Made by a program: the position numbers and the translations under genes
In this document: in pieces, positions 18,627 to 27,927 of the stretch
How positions within the stretch are numbered: the first letter of the stretch is position 1
Layout of the letters: the number at the start of each line of letters is the position of its first letter
Source: Flavobacterium sp. UBA5153
GTDB taxonomy: Bacteria > Bacteroidota > Bacteroidia > Flavobacteriales > Flavobacteriaceae
Direction: 5' to 3'
Assembly: GCA_002413745.1 (NCBI GenBank)
Contig: DHXP01000078.1
Coordinates: forward strand, 112,979 to 176,978
Length of the DNA: 64,000 nt
Notes under the pieces: model-generated
What the model saw: only the letters and a program-made list of their open reading frames with translations
Databases searched by the model: none
Told to the model about the DNA's origin: nothing

Positions 18627-18824
18627 AAGCGGTATTTATTACATCTGTATTTTTTTATTAATTCGATTGCATTTGAACAAAATAATTTGATTGTGATTTA
18701 TAATACCGCTTATTATGTGCCAACACCCTCCGCAACAAACGCAGCTGATTTCACGAGTTTTGCAACCAAACCAAAATCAGTTTTAATAAATACGTTGCCA
18801 AAAATGTATGTTTTACCTAACTAA
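18627..18824. other. Unexplained intergenic block with inverted repeat
   Basis: Between the GH31 and GH5_7 genes, AAGCGGTATT (18627-18636) and AATACCGCTT (18702-18711) form a perfect 10-bp inverted repeat separated by 65 bases. They are followed by a block of unusually even base composition (18717-18790) that is open in both directions: forward from GTG 18717 to TAA 18824, and on the minus strand through a stretch reading KTDFGLVAKLVKSAAFVAEG. Neither reading has a ribosome-binding context. It may be a dispersed repeat, a gene relic or part of a long 5' leader; I cannot decide. Confidence 0.3.
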
Positions 18825-18833
18825 TAAAAACAA

Positions 18834-20129
18834 ATGAAATATTCAATTTTAACTTTAGCACTGTTCCTTTTTTTCTTTGCGTCAACTGTTGCTTCTGCAC
18901 AAAAAACGCAGCCAAGAATTACAGTTAAAGGAACCCAATTTTTTAAGGGCGACAAGCCTTATTCTTATGTTGGAACAAATTACTGGTATGGGAGTTTACT
19001 GGGTTCAAAGAAAGTAGGAGATAGAAAAAGATTACTTCGCGAACTGGATTTGATGCAAAAAAACGGCATTGATAATCTGAGGATTTTAGTTGGTGGTGAC
19101 GGCGGTACTTATGATTATACCGTTCGTCCCGCTTTGCAATACGAACAAGGAAAATACAACCAAGACTTGTTAGACGGCCTTGATTTTTTGATTGCTGAAA
19201 TGGGCAAACGCAAAATGTACGCCGTTTTATATATAACCAACAACTGGGAATGGTCTGGCGGAATGTCACAATATCTGGAATGGAACGGTAAAGGTGCTAT
19301 TCCGATTCCGAATATCGCTCCGAATACTTGGCCGCAGTTTATGTCTTATACCGAAAAATTCCATAGTTGCGAACCTTGTATGGAAGCATTGGCGAGCCAC
19401 GTGAAATTTATTATAGGAAGAACCAATGCGTATTCCCATAAAAAATATATAGAGGACAATACCATTATGGCTTGGCAAGTAGGCAACGAACCCCGAACTT
19501 TTACGCCAGAAAACGAAGCTAAATTCACGGCGTGGCTCAACAATATTGTCGATTTAATCGATAGTTTAGACAAATACCATTTGATTTCTACAGGTTCTGA
19601 AGGCAAAAACAGTTCGAACGATGATATGAAAATTTTTGAAAGAACCCATAAAAATCCGAACATCGATTATTTAACGATGCACATCTGGCCAAAAAACTGG
19701 AATTGGTACAAAGCCGATGATACCGAAAAAACCTTGCCAATCACATTAGAAAATGCCGGAAAATATATTGACCTTCATATTGCCGTCGCCAATCATTTAA
19801 AAAGACCAATTATTATAGAAGAATTTGGTTTGCCAAGAGAAAACGAAAGCCTACTTGCTGAGTCATCAGTTGCAAACAGGAATATTTTTTACAAGTATAT
19901 TTTTAATAGAATTGTAGAAAGCAAAAAGAACAATGGTCCATTACAAGCCGTTAACTTTTGGGGGTTTGGAGGAGAAGGTAGAGCCGTAAATAAAGACGGT
20001 AAGTGGAGTTTAGGTGATCCTTTAACTACTGATCCACCGCAAGAACCGCAAGGTTTGAACAGTGTTTTTTCTTCGGATAAATCCACTTTGGACATTGTGA
20101 AAAAATTCAATATAATATTAAAAAATTAA
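18834..20129 (+). CDS. GH5_7-type beta-1,4-mannanase
   Basis: This 431-residue protein has a signal peptide (to about residue 22) and a GH5 barrel of the mannanase subfamily 7. The N-terminal strand YVGTNYWYGSLL and NLRILVGGDG are typical of the subfamily. The acid/base is Glu219 in WQVGNEPR and the nucleophile Glu330 in IIIEEFGLPR. Trp residues for mannan binding appear in HIWPKNWNWY. It should hydrolyse internal mannan linkages to mannooligosaccharides, complementing the GH26 gene at the start of the arm. It is followed by its own attenuator-like hairpin before GH3. Confidence 0.92.
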   Translation: MKYSILTLALFLFFFASTVASAQKTQPRITVKGTQFFKGDKPYSYVGTNYWYGSLLGSKKVGDRKRLLRELDLMQKNGIDNLRILVGGDGGTYDYTVRPALQYEQGKYNQDLLDGLDFLIAEMGKRKMYAVLYITNNWEWSGGMSQYLEWNGKGAIPIPNIAPNTWPQFMSYTEKFHSCEPCMEALASHVKFIIGRTNAYSHKKYIEDNTIMAWQVGNEPRTFTPENEAKFTAWLNNIVDLIDSLDKYHLISTGSEGKNSSNDDMKIFERTHKNPNIDYLTMHIWPKNWNWYKADDTEKTLPITLENAGKYIDLHIAVANHLKRPIIIEEFGLPRENESLLAESSVANRNIFYKYIFNRIVESKKNNGPLQAVNFWGFGGEGRAVNKDGKWSLGDPLTTDPPQEPQGLNSVFSSDKSTLDIVKKFNIILKN

Positions 20130-20133
20130 TTAT

Positions 20134-20166
20134 AAATGCCGTTGTTTTAATATAGCGGCATTTTTA
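20134..20166 (+). terminator. Hairpin terminator or attenuator after the GH5_7 gene
   Basis: AAATGCCG (20134-20141) and CGGCATTT (20156-20163) form an 8-bp stem with a 14-base loop followed by T-rich sequence. It lies five bases after the stop codon and 25 bases before the GH3 start. It may reduce read-through to GH3 and GH97. Confidence 0.65.
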
Positions 20167-20190
20167 TATAAATAATTAAAACCAATAAAT

Positions 20191-22485
20191 ATGAAAATAC
20201 AATTAACCATACTACTTAGCCTTTTGATAAGTATTTCTTCCTTGGCTCAAACCAAAATAAAATCTGATATTGATACCAAAGTCGATGCCTTAATTAGCAA
20301 TATGACCTTGCAAGAAAAAAAGATGCAATTGCAAGTTCGCTCTTTTGATGGATTTAAGAAATTTATGAAAGAAAATGGCGAAATGATTACCGATAGTTTG
20401 ACCAAATATTATCCAAATGGCATTGGAGGTATGGGCCTAGACGTTAATTTGGAACCTGAAATTTATATCAAAGTACTCAACTCATTTCAAAAATGGAGTA
20501 CTTCTAGAGGTCAAAAAATTCCAATCGAATTCATAGGAGAAGGACTTCACGGCTATATGGCAAGAGGTGCCACTGTATTTCCACAAGCCATTGCATTAGG
20601 AAGTACTTGGGATCCTGAATTGGCTGAGCGTATTTATACCGTAGCGGCTCTAGAAGCCAGCAGTCGTGGCGTAGTACAAGTGTATTCGCCAAATCTGGAT
20701 TTGGCAAGAGAGCCTCGTTTTGGTAGAACAGAAGAAATGTTTTCTGAAGACCCGTATTTAGTAGCCATAATGGGAAACGCAGAAGTAAACGGTTTTCAAG
20801 GCCACAGCGCCAAACCAGACCGCAATCACGTTGCTACAACTTTAAAACATTTTGTGGGACATGGACAACCTGAAGGTGGAAGAAATACTGCACCTATCAA
20901 TATTTCAAATTATGATTTGATGAATAATGATTTGTTTCCTTTTGAATATATAATCAAACATGCCAATCCTGTAAGTTTAATGCCATCGTACAACGAAATT
21001 GGAGGGGTTCCCAATCATGCCAATTCTTGGTTGATTAAAGATGTTTTGAGAAAGCAATTGGGTTTTAAAGGATTTATCACTTCTGACCAAAGTGCAATTG
21101 AACAAATCCATGTATTGCATTACTTTGCAAAATCAGATAGTGAAGCTGCAAAAATAGCCATAGAAAACACTATTGATTTGGATTTACAATTCAATACAGG
21201 ATCTTATGATGCATTGGATACATTGGTGAAATCTGGTCGATTAGAAGAAAAATATGTAAATGAATCGTTGAGAAAATTCTTGAAATTCAAATACGAAATG
21301 GGTCTGTTTGATAATCCGTATGCTGATGTCGCCAAAATGAAAACTATAACCAATACGCCTGAAAATAAAAAACTAGCATTGGAAGCAGCAGAAAAAGCAA
21401 TTATTTTGCTTAAAAACGAAAACAACCTTTTACCTCTTGACAACAAAAAAATAAAAACATTGGCTGTTATTGGTCCCTTGGCAAAAGGAGCACATTTTGG
21501 CGGCTATTCAGCCGAACCACGTCATGGAATTGATGTCTTGGATGGATTAATCGCTTATGCAGGCGAAGATTTTAAAGTAACCTATGCCGAAGGATGTAAA
21601 CTCGCATTAGAAGAATCTTCGTTTTCGGCAAACGAAGTACATACCCCAAATGCAGTAGAAGATGACAAACGATTAATTCAAGAAGCGGTGGAAGTGGCAA
21701 AACAAAGCGATGTCATCGTCTTAGCCATTGGTGAAACAGTGTCTTTCTGTAGAGAAGCTTGGGGCGAAAACCATTTGGGAGACCGAACCAGCCTAGAACT
21801 TCTTGGGCTTCAAAACGAATTGGTTACCGCATTATTGGCAACAGGAAAACCGATTGTGGCTGTGCTATTTGGTGGGCGACCATTGGCGATTAATGAGATC
21901 AAGAAAAATGTTCCTAGTGTACTTCAGGCTTTTTATTTGGGACAAGAAGGTGGACAGGCGTTGGCAAATGTTTTATTCGGAAAAGTAAATCCTTCTGGAA
22001 AACTGGCCATCACTATGCCAAAATCTGTGGGTGAATTGCCTGCTTACTATGACCGTCAACCCAGCAGAATGCGTAGTTATGTAAATGAAGTCAACGAACC
22101 ATTGTTTCCTTTTGGTTTTGGATTATCCTATACGACTTATAGCTATGGAAAACCAACTTTGGATAAAACCACAATTAGCAAAACAGAAAATATCACAGTA
22201 ACAATTCCTATTACCAATACTGGAAAAGTAGCTGGAGAAGAAACGGTACAACTGTATATTCGAGATGTAATCAGTTCGGGTTCCAGGCCAATTATGGAAT
22301 TGAAAGATTTTGCAAAAGTAAAACTTGATGCTGGCGAGACCAAAAATGTTACCTTTATCATCACACCCGAAAAATTAATGTTCTACAACTATAAGCTTCA
22401 AAAAGTATTGGAATCAGGAGATTTTAAAGTAATGGTAGGCCCTAATTCGGTCAATGTACAAACGGTAGTATTTACAGTAAACTAA
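20191..22485 (+). CDS. GH3 beta-glycosidase (beta-glucosidase type)
   Basis: This 764-residue exported enzyme (signal peptide to residue ~20) has the (beta/alpha)8 GH3 N-terminal domain, the alpha/beta sandwich domain and a C-terminal fibronectin type III-like domain (about residues 660-760). The nucleophile is Asp299 in GFITSDQSAIEQ, and the KHFVGHG substrate motif is at residues 219-225. It differs clearly from the second GH3 of this locus (25576-27888). The likely task is release of terminal beta-linked glucose, mannose or xylose from oligosaccharides in the periplasm. The exact sugar cannot be read from the sequence. Confidence 0.88.
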   Translation: MKIQLTILLSLLISISSLAQTKIKSDIDTKVDALISNMTLQEKKMQLQVRSFDGFKKFMKENGEMITDSLTKYYPNGIGGMGLDVNLEPEIYIKVLNSFQKWSTSRGQKIPIEFIGEGLHGYMARGATVFPQAIALGSTWDPELAERIYTVAALEASSRGVVQVYSPNLDLAREPRFGRTEEMFSEDPYLVAIMGNAEVNGFQGHSAKPDRNHVATTLKHFVGHGQPEGGRNTAPINISNYDLMNNDLFPFEYIIKHANPVSLMPSYNEIGGVPNHANSWLIKDVLRKQLGFKGFITSDQSAIEQIHVLHYFAKSDSEAAKIAIENTIDLDLQFNTGSYDALDTLVKSGRLEEKYVNESLRKFLKFKYEMGLFDNPYADVAKMKTITNTPENKKLALEAAEKAIILLKNENNLLPLDNKKIKTLAVIGPLAKGAHFGGYSAEPRHGIDVLDGLIAYAGEDFKVTYAEGCKLALEESSFSANEVHTPNAVEDDKRLIQEAVEVAKQSDVIVLAIGETVSFCREAWGENHLGDRTSLELLGLQNELVTALLATGKPIVAVLFGGRPLAINEIKKNVPSVLQAFYLGQEGGQALANVLFGKVNPSGKLAITMPKSVGELPAYYDRQPSRMRSYVNEVNEPLFPFGFGLSYTTYSYGKPTLDKTTISKTENITVTIPITNTGKVAGEETVQLYIRDVISSGSRPIMELKDFAKVKLDAGETKNVTFIITPEKLMFYNYKLQKVLESGDFKVMVGPNSVNVQTVVFTVN

Positions 22486-22516
22486 CATCATTATAAAAAA
22501 AAAAACTTTCAAAACA

Positions 22517-24511
22517 ATGAAAAAAACAATAACCGTACTCCTTACGCTATTTCTTTTTAGCCCTGTTTTTTCCCAAAAGAAACAAAACTTTCGATTGGTT
22601 TCACCCAATGGAAAAATAGAAATCAATATTGCTCTTTCTGATAAGATAACTTGGACAATTACTCACGAAAAAGGAACTATTTTGAGTGCTTCTCCAATGT
22701 CTATGACTCTAAATGAAGGCGTAATATTAGGCAAAAATCCAACGCTTATAAATTCAAAAAAGAAAAGTATCAAAAATTCATTTGAAACTCCACTTTACAA
22801 AAAAAAGTCAGTCGAAAGTAATTACAATCAATTGCTATTGAATTTCAAAGGCGATTTCAGCATCGAATACCGTGCTTTTGATGACGGTGTAGCTTATCGA
22901 TTTATTACCAAAAAGAAGAAAGATATTACCGTAAAATCAGAAGAAGTGGTTTTGAATTTTGACAAAGATTACAACACTTTAATGCCTTATGTTCGGGATT
23001 TAAGAAATCCTAAAGATCCATACATTTCCTCTTTTGAAGCTTTGTATGAAGAAAAAAAAATATCTGAATTCAAAAAAGATGCGTTGGCTTTTTTACCATT
23101 TTTAACGCAATATCCAAACAACAAAAAAGCAGTTTTTTTGGAAGCCGATTTAGAAGATTATCCAGGGATGTTTGTACATCCAAATCCAACAAAAACAAAC
23201 AGTTTTGTGGGTGATTTCGCAAAATTTCCATTAGAAGAAGCAAATGGCGGTTACAATAACATCAACAGAATTGTAACAAAACGAGCCGATTATCTGATAG
23301 TTACAAAAGGAACAAGAACTTTTCCTTGGAGAGTTTTGGTTATCAGCGAAAGCGACAAAGATTTGGCTAATAATGATATAGTCCAGAAATTAGCCTCACC
23401 GTCACGTATTGCTGACGAAAGCTGGATTAAACCCGGAAAAGTGGCCTGGGATTGGTGGAACAACTGGAATATTTACAACGTCGATTTTCAGGCAGGAATC
23501 AATACCCAAACCTATAAATATTATGTAGATTTTGCCGCAGCAAATAATTTAGAATACATAATCATAGACGAAGGTTGGAGTGCTGACGGTGATTTGCTGG
23601 ATTTAAACAAAGCACTCGATGTCAAAGAAATCATTGATTATGGAAAACAAAAAAAGGTGGGCATTATTTTATGGGCTTCATGGTATGCGTTGACAAAAAA
23701 CACGGAATCGGTTTTAAAAAACTATGCCAATCAAGGTGTGAAGGGTTTCAAAGTTGATTTTATGGATCGAGATGATGCTAAAATGGTAGCCTCCTTATAT
23801 GAAATAGCAAAAATTGCTGCAGATAATAAGCTTTTGTTGGATTTTCACGGGATGTACAAACCCACTGGAATTCAAAGAACATATCCCAATATTCTAAACT
23901 TTGAAGGTGTAAAAGGATTGGAAAATAGTAAATGGACTCCTAATGATGACGTGCCAACTTATGATTGTACGATTCCGTTTATCCGAATGATGGCTGGTCC
24001 ATTGGATTATACGCCAGGCGCGATGCGTAACGCCAACAAAAGTAGTTATAAACCTGATGGTGTGAATCCGATGAGTCAAGGTACAAGATGTCATCAGTTA
24101 GCTTTATATACCATTTTTGAAGCTCCTTTGCAAATGATGGCAGACAGTCCAACGGCCTATATGAAAGAACAAGAATGTGCTGATTTTATTGCCAAAATCC
24201 CAACCACTTTTGACCAAACCATCGCACTGGATGGAAGTGTCGGAAATTATGTAGTTATGGCAAGAAAAAAAGCCAACAATTGGTATTTAGGTGCAATCAC
24301 CAATTGGGATGCCAGAGAAATCACAATCGATTTTTCGTTTTTAGAGAAAGGAAAAACATTTGAAGCCGAGCTCTTTAAGGATGGTATTAATGCTGATAAA
24401 GCTGCTGTTGATTATAAAAAAGAAAAAGTGTCTGTTGATGCAACTACAAAAATGACTTTTCGTTTGGCAAGCGGCGGCGGATTATCAGCCATTATAGAGC
24501 CAAAAAACTAA
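22517..24511 (+). CDS. GH97 glycoside hydrolase, retaining alpha-galactosidase type
   Basis: This 664-residue protein has a signal peptide (to residue ~20), an N-terminal beta-super-sandwich (residues ~25-285), a TIM barrel (~300-570) and a small C-terminal beta domain. GH97 contains inverting alpha-glucosidases (SusB) and retaining alpha-galactosidases. The stretch GVKGFKVDFMDRDD has Asp414 at the position of the nucleophile of the retaining Bacteroides BtGH97b (Asp415). This predicts alpha-galactosidase rather than SusB-type activity and fits a galactomannan locus that also has GH27. It is the last gene of the plus-strand arm. Confidence 0.88.
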   Translation: MKKTITVLLTLFLFSPVFSQKKQNFRLVSPNGKIEINIALSDKITWTITHEKGTILSASPMSMTLNEGVILGKNPTLINSKKKSIKNSFETPLYKKKSVESNYNQLLLNFKGDFSIEYRAFDDGVAYRFITKKKKDITVKSEEVVLNFDKDYNTLMPYVRDLRNPKDPYISSFEALYEEKKISEFKKDALAFLPFLTQYPNNKKAVFLEADLEDYPGMFVHPNPTKTNSFVGDFAKFPLEEANGGYNNINRIVTKRADYLIVTKGTRTFPWRVLVISESDKDLANNDIVQKLASPSRIADESWIKPGKVAWDWWNNWNIYNVDFQAGINTQTYKYYVDFAAANNLEYIIIDEGWSADGDLLDLNKALDVKEIIDYGKQKKVGIILWASWYALTKNTESVLKNYANQGVKGFKVDFMDRDDAKMVASLYEIAKIAADNKLLLDFHGMYKPTGIQRTYPNILNFEGVKGLENSKWTPNDDVPTYDCTIPFIRMMAGPLDYTPGAMRNANKSSYKPDGVNPMSQGTRCHQLALYTIFEAPLQMMADSPTAYMKEQECADFIAKIPTTFDQTIALDGSVGNYVVMARKKANNWYLGAITNWDAREITIDFSFLEKGKTFEAELFKDGINADKAAVDYKKEKVSVDATTKMTFRLASGGGLSAIIEPKN

Positions 24512-24526
24512 GATAAAACTATTGAT

Positions 24527-24562
24527 AAAAAAAGGGACAGTTCTTGAACTGTCCCTTTTTTT
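24527..24562. terminator. Strong bidirectional terminator between convergent operons
   Basis: AAGGGACAGTTC and GAACTGTCCCTT form a 12-bp stem with a two-base loop, flanked by A and T runs on both sides, so it works in both directions. It separates the GH97 end from the end of the convergent aldo/keto reductase gene. Confidence 0.9.
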
Positions 24563-24579
24563 GTTTATTTCAAAACTAT

Positions 24580-25536
24580 TTATTTTAAAATTTGTTCTAT
24601 CTGGCTCAACTCCTCTTGAGAAAAATCCAGATTTTGCAAACTGTCAATGTTATTATTCAATTGACTCACTGAACTGGCTCCAATCAATACTGAAGTAATT
24701 CGGTTGTCTTTTAACAACCAAGCCAATGCCATTTGTGCCAAAGATTGATTTCTGTCTTTTGCAATATCATTCAAAGCAATTATTTTTTGAACTTTTTCTT
24801 CAGACACTTCTTCCATTTGTAAATGACCATTTGGATTAAAAGCACGAGAATTTTCAGGAATTCCTCGTAGGTATTTGTCCGTCAAAAGCCCTTGTGCCAA
24901 AGGTGAAAAAGCAATACAACCAACACCTTTTTCTTCCAAAACATCAAGTAGTCCTTTCTCAGCCGTTCTGACAAACATAGAATACTTTTCTTGATGAATC
25001 AAACAAGGCGTTCCTAAACGATTAAGAATTTCAGTTGCCTCTTTTGTTTGTTCAGCATTATAATTGGAAATTCCTGCATATAATGCTTTTCCGCTTCTCA
25101 CTGCATAATCCAAAGCCATCATTGTTTCTTCTAGAGGCGTTTCAGGGTCAAAACGGTGCGAATAGAAAATATCGACATAATCCAAATTCATTCGTTTCAA
25201 ACTCTGGTCTAAACTCGATAATAAATATTTCCTGGAACCCCATTCTCCATAAGGACCTTCCCACATTTTATACCCTGCTTTGGTCGAAATAATCATTTCG
25301 TCTCGTAAATTCCCCTGAAAATTATTTTTCAGGATTTTGCCAAAATTGGTTTCTGCCGAACCCGGAATCGGACCGTAATTATTGGCTAAATCAAAATGGG
25401 TGATTCCTTTGTCAAAGGCTTCTTTGACAATGTTTTCCCCATTTTCAAAATTATCTACTGAACCGAAGTTATGCCATAATCCCAAAGAAATTTGTGGCAG
25501 CAATAAGCCGCTTTTCCCGCATCTGTTGTATTTCAT
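24580..25536 (-). CDS. Aldo/keto reductase (YghZ/L-glyceraldehyde-3-phosphate reductase-like)
   Basis: This 318-residue cytoplasmic NADPH-dependent TIM-barrel enzyme has the catalytic tetrad: Asp in HFDLANNYG with its Tyr a few residues later, Lys in STKAGYKMW and His in FYSHRFD. The C-terminal NADP-binding segment is TSVLIGASSVSQL. The MWEGPYGEWGSRKYLLSSLD region is typical of the YghZ/AKR14-like group. It is the last gene of the minus-strand arm, 40 bases after the GH3 gene. A role in reducing a sugar aldehyde made by the locus is possible but unproved. Confidence 0.85.
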   Translation of the reverse strand: MKYNRCGKSGLLLPQISLGLWHNFGSVDNFENGENIVKEAFDKGITHFDLANNYGPIPGSAETNFGKILKNNFQGNLRDEMIISTKAGYKMWEGPYGEWGSRKYLLSSLDQSLKRMNLDYVDIFYSHRFDPETPLEETMMALDYAVRSGKALYAGISNYNAEQTKEATEILNRLGTPCLIHQEKYSMFVRTAEKGLLDVLEEKGVGCIAFSPLAQGLLTDKYLRGIPENSRAFNPNGHLQMEEVSEEKVQKIIALNDIAKDRNQSLAQMALAWLLKDNRITSVLIGASSVSQLNNNIDSLQNLDFSQEELSQIEQILK

Positions 25537-25575
25537 TTTATCAATTTAAAGATTTAAATATTGAAAATTTAAAGA

Positions 25576-27888
25576 TTATTTTATCTCAAAACCACTTTCC
25601 AAACCTTTGTCAGAGCTTCCGCCCACCATAATTTTGAAAGTTCCAGGCTCTACCAAATAATTTCCGTCATTGTCATAGAATCCAAGCTCTTTGTCTGTCA
25701 AAGTTAAGGTAACCGTTTTAGTTTCTCCTTTTTTCAAGTCGACTAATTCAAAGCCTTTTAGTTCTTTTACGGGTTGGACCAAACTCGCTACATCATCGTG
25801 AATGTAAAGTTGCACCACTTCTTTTCCGTCGTAATTTCCCGAATTGGTAACGTCAACCGAAACTTGAACCGGTTCACCCTTAGCGAAACTGGTTTTGTTT
25901 ATTTTCAAATTTTTATAGTCAAAAGTGGTATAACTCAATCCGAATCCAAAAGGATATTGTGGTGTTTTCTCAACATCGGTATAATGCGACCAAAACACGT
26001 TTTTCTCGTCATTTGTAGGTCTTCCCGTGCTGTAATTATTATAATAAATTGGCACCTGACCCACATTTCTTGGGAACGACATTGGCAATTTTCCACTCGG
26101 ATTGTAATCGCCATACAATACTTGGGCTACTGCATTTCCGGTTTGTGTTCCCAGATGCCAAGCCTCAACAATGGCAGGAATATGTTCCGCTGCCCAAGGA
26201 ATCGTCAAAGGTCTTCCGTTGTTTAAAACCAAAACAACATTCGGGTTTACTTTGTAGATTTCTTCCAATAATTCCTGTTGGTTTCCCGGCAAGTCAAGAT
26301 TGGTTCTGCTTCTTCCTTCGCCAGTTTGAAAACCGTGTTCTCCCAAAACCATAACAACTACATCAGCGCTGGCTGCTACTTTTTTGGCAGCTTCAAATCC
26401 ACTTTTATCGGTGGTGTTGAAAACCAATTCATTTATAAAAGCAGTTTTCCCTATGGTTAAATCAGTACCTTTTTCATAAGTCAATTGATTTCCTTTGTAT
26501 TGTTGCATACCTTCCAAAACAGAAACTGCAGTGTTGTCATCGGAAGCAAGTCTCCAACTTCCCAACGGACTATTTTTGTCATTTGCCAAAGCACCAATCA
26601 GAGCAATTTTCTGTCCTGATTTTTTTAGCGGAAGCAAATTCTCTTTCCTCCCCGGCGGACAAGCGTTTTTCAAAAGCACAATCGATTTTTTGGCCATGTC
26701 CAAAACCCCGTCGTTATTGGCTTTGTTTCCAATGGTGGCTTTCTCTCTCGCTTCGTCACAATATTTATATGGATTATCAAATAATCCCAATTCGAATTTC
26801 ACTCTTAGAATTCTGCGAACGGCATCGTCCACCAAGGCTTCTTTTACTTTTCCTTCTTTAACTAAATTCTCTAATTCTGCCACATACAAATGCGATTCCA
26901 TATCCATATCTGAACCCGCCGTTACGGCTTTAAGCGTAGCGTCTGCACCATCTTTTGCATAACCGTGCACCAGCATTTCACGAACCGAAGCCCAATCCGA
27001 AACTACAAATCCGTCAAATTTCCATTTGCCTTTCAAAATATCTCTCTGCAAAAAGCTGTTTCCGGTTGCGGGAACGCCATTCAGAAGATTAAACGAGTTC
27101 ATAAACGTGCGAACTCCAGCTTCTGCTGCCGCTTTAAATGGAGGTAAAACCGTATTATACAATCTTGAATTACTAATGTCCACCATATTATAATCCCTGC
27201 CGGCTTCCGCAAAACCATAGGCGGCAAAATGTTTGGCGCAAGCCGCAATGGTATTTATTTTAGACAAATCTTCTTTATTGTCGCCTTGAAAACCCGTTAC
27301 TCTGGCAATCGCCACTTTACTTCCTAAATACGGATCTTCGCCCGCACCTTCCATCACGCGTCCCCAACGGGCATCGTGGGAAATATCTACATTGGGACCA
27401 AAAGTCCAGTTAATTCCCGATGCCGAAGCTTCATCGGCAGCAATACTAGCCGATTTTTTTATCGCTTCCATATCCCAACTCGCCGCTTCCGCCAACGGAA
27501 TTGGACTCAAGGTTTTATACCCATGAATCACATCAAAACCTATAATTAACGGAATTCCCAAACGGGTTTCCTCCATAGCAATTTTCTGTACGGCACGCAC
27601 TTCTTTTACACCACGAACGGAAAGCATCGAGCCTACCCAGCCTTTTCGCAAATGTTCATATTTTAGTGCTGCATCTCCGCCTTTTGGTGCCGGCCCCGTC
27701 ACTTCCCAAAATCCGTTGTACTGGTTCATCTGACCCACTTTCTCCTCCAAAGTCATTTGTTTCATCAGCAAATCAATGCGCTCTTCAATAGGTTTCGTTT
27801 TGTCTAAATAAGGCTTTTTCTGTGCATTCATAGTTCCAATGGTAATCAGGGTGAAAATCCCTGTGATAATTAATTTTTTATTTTTCAT
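25576..27888 (-). CDS. GH3 beta-glucosidase, BglX-like
   Basis: This 770-residue exported enzyme (signal peptide to about residue 22) has the full GH3 domain set, including the C-terminal fibronectin-like domain. The nucleophile is Asp298 in GFVVSDWASV. The motifs CAKHFAAYG, the GFDVIHGYKTLSPIPLA region and YPFGFGLSYTTF are strongly like periplasmic BglX. The acid/base region lies in the second domain (VMVLGEHGFQTGEGRSRT). In the mannan locus it may release terminal glucose from glucomannan oligosaccharides. It lies 39 bases after the esterase gene in the minus-strand arm. Confidence 0.9.
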   Translation of the reverse strand: MKNKKLIITGIFTLITIGTMNAQKKPYLDKTKPIEERIDLLMKQMTLEEKVGQMNQYNGFWEVTGPAPKGGDAALKYEHLRKGWVGSMLSVRGVKEVRAVQKIAMEETRLGIPLIIGFDVIHGYKTLSPIPLAEAASWDMEAIKKSASIAADEASASGINWTFGPNVDISHDARWGRVMEGAGEDPYLGSKVAIARVTGFQGDNKEDLSKINTIAACAKHFAAYGFAEAGRDYNMVDISNSRLYNTVLPPFKAAAEAGVRTFMNSFNLLNGVPATGNSFLQRDILKGKWKFDGFVVSDWASVREMLVHGYAKDGADATLKAVTAGSDMDMESHLYVAELENLVKEGKVKEALVDDAVRRILRVKFELGLFDNPYKYCDEAREKATIGNKANNDGVLDMAKKSIVLLKNACPPGRKENLLPLKKSGQKIALIGALANDKNSPLGSWRLASDDNTAVSVLEGMQQYKGNQLTYEKGTDLTIGKTAFINELVFNTTDKSGFEAAKKVAASADVVVMVLGEHGFQTGEGRSRTNLDLPGNQQELLEEIYKVNPNVVLVLNNGRPLTIPWAAEHIPAIVEAWHLGTQTGNAVAQVLYGDYNPSGKLPMSFPRNVGQVPIYYNNYSTGRPTNDEKNVFWSHYTDVEKTPQYPFGFGLSYTTFDYKNLKINKTSFAKGEPVQVSVDVTNSGNYDGKEVVQLYIHDDVASLVQPVKELKGFELVDLKKGETKTVTLTLTDKELGFYDNDGNYLVEPGTFKIMVGGSSDKGLESGFEIK

Positions 27889-27927
27889 AGTTAATTTTTT
27901 TATTTTACTTCCAACGAAGCTTGATGG

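Noticed and set aside
18618-18824. 68-codon plus-strand frame between GH31 and GH5_7 as a gene
   Set aside because: No ATG or credible ribosome-binding site, low-complexity first half and no recognisable domain; kept only as an unexplained block.
25774-26962. Overlapping plus-strand open frames opposite the GH3 gene
   Set aside because: Shadows of a strongly coding minus-strand gene with an intact GH3 active site.
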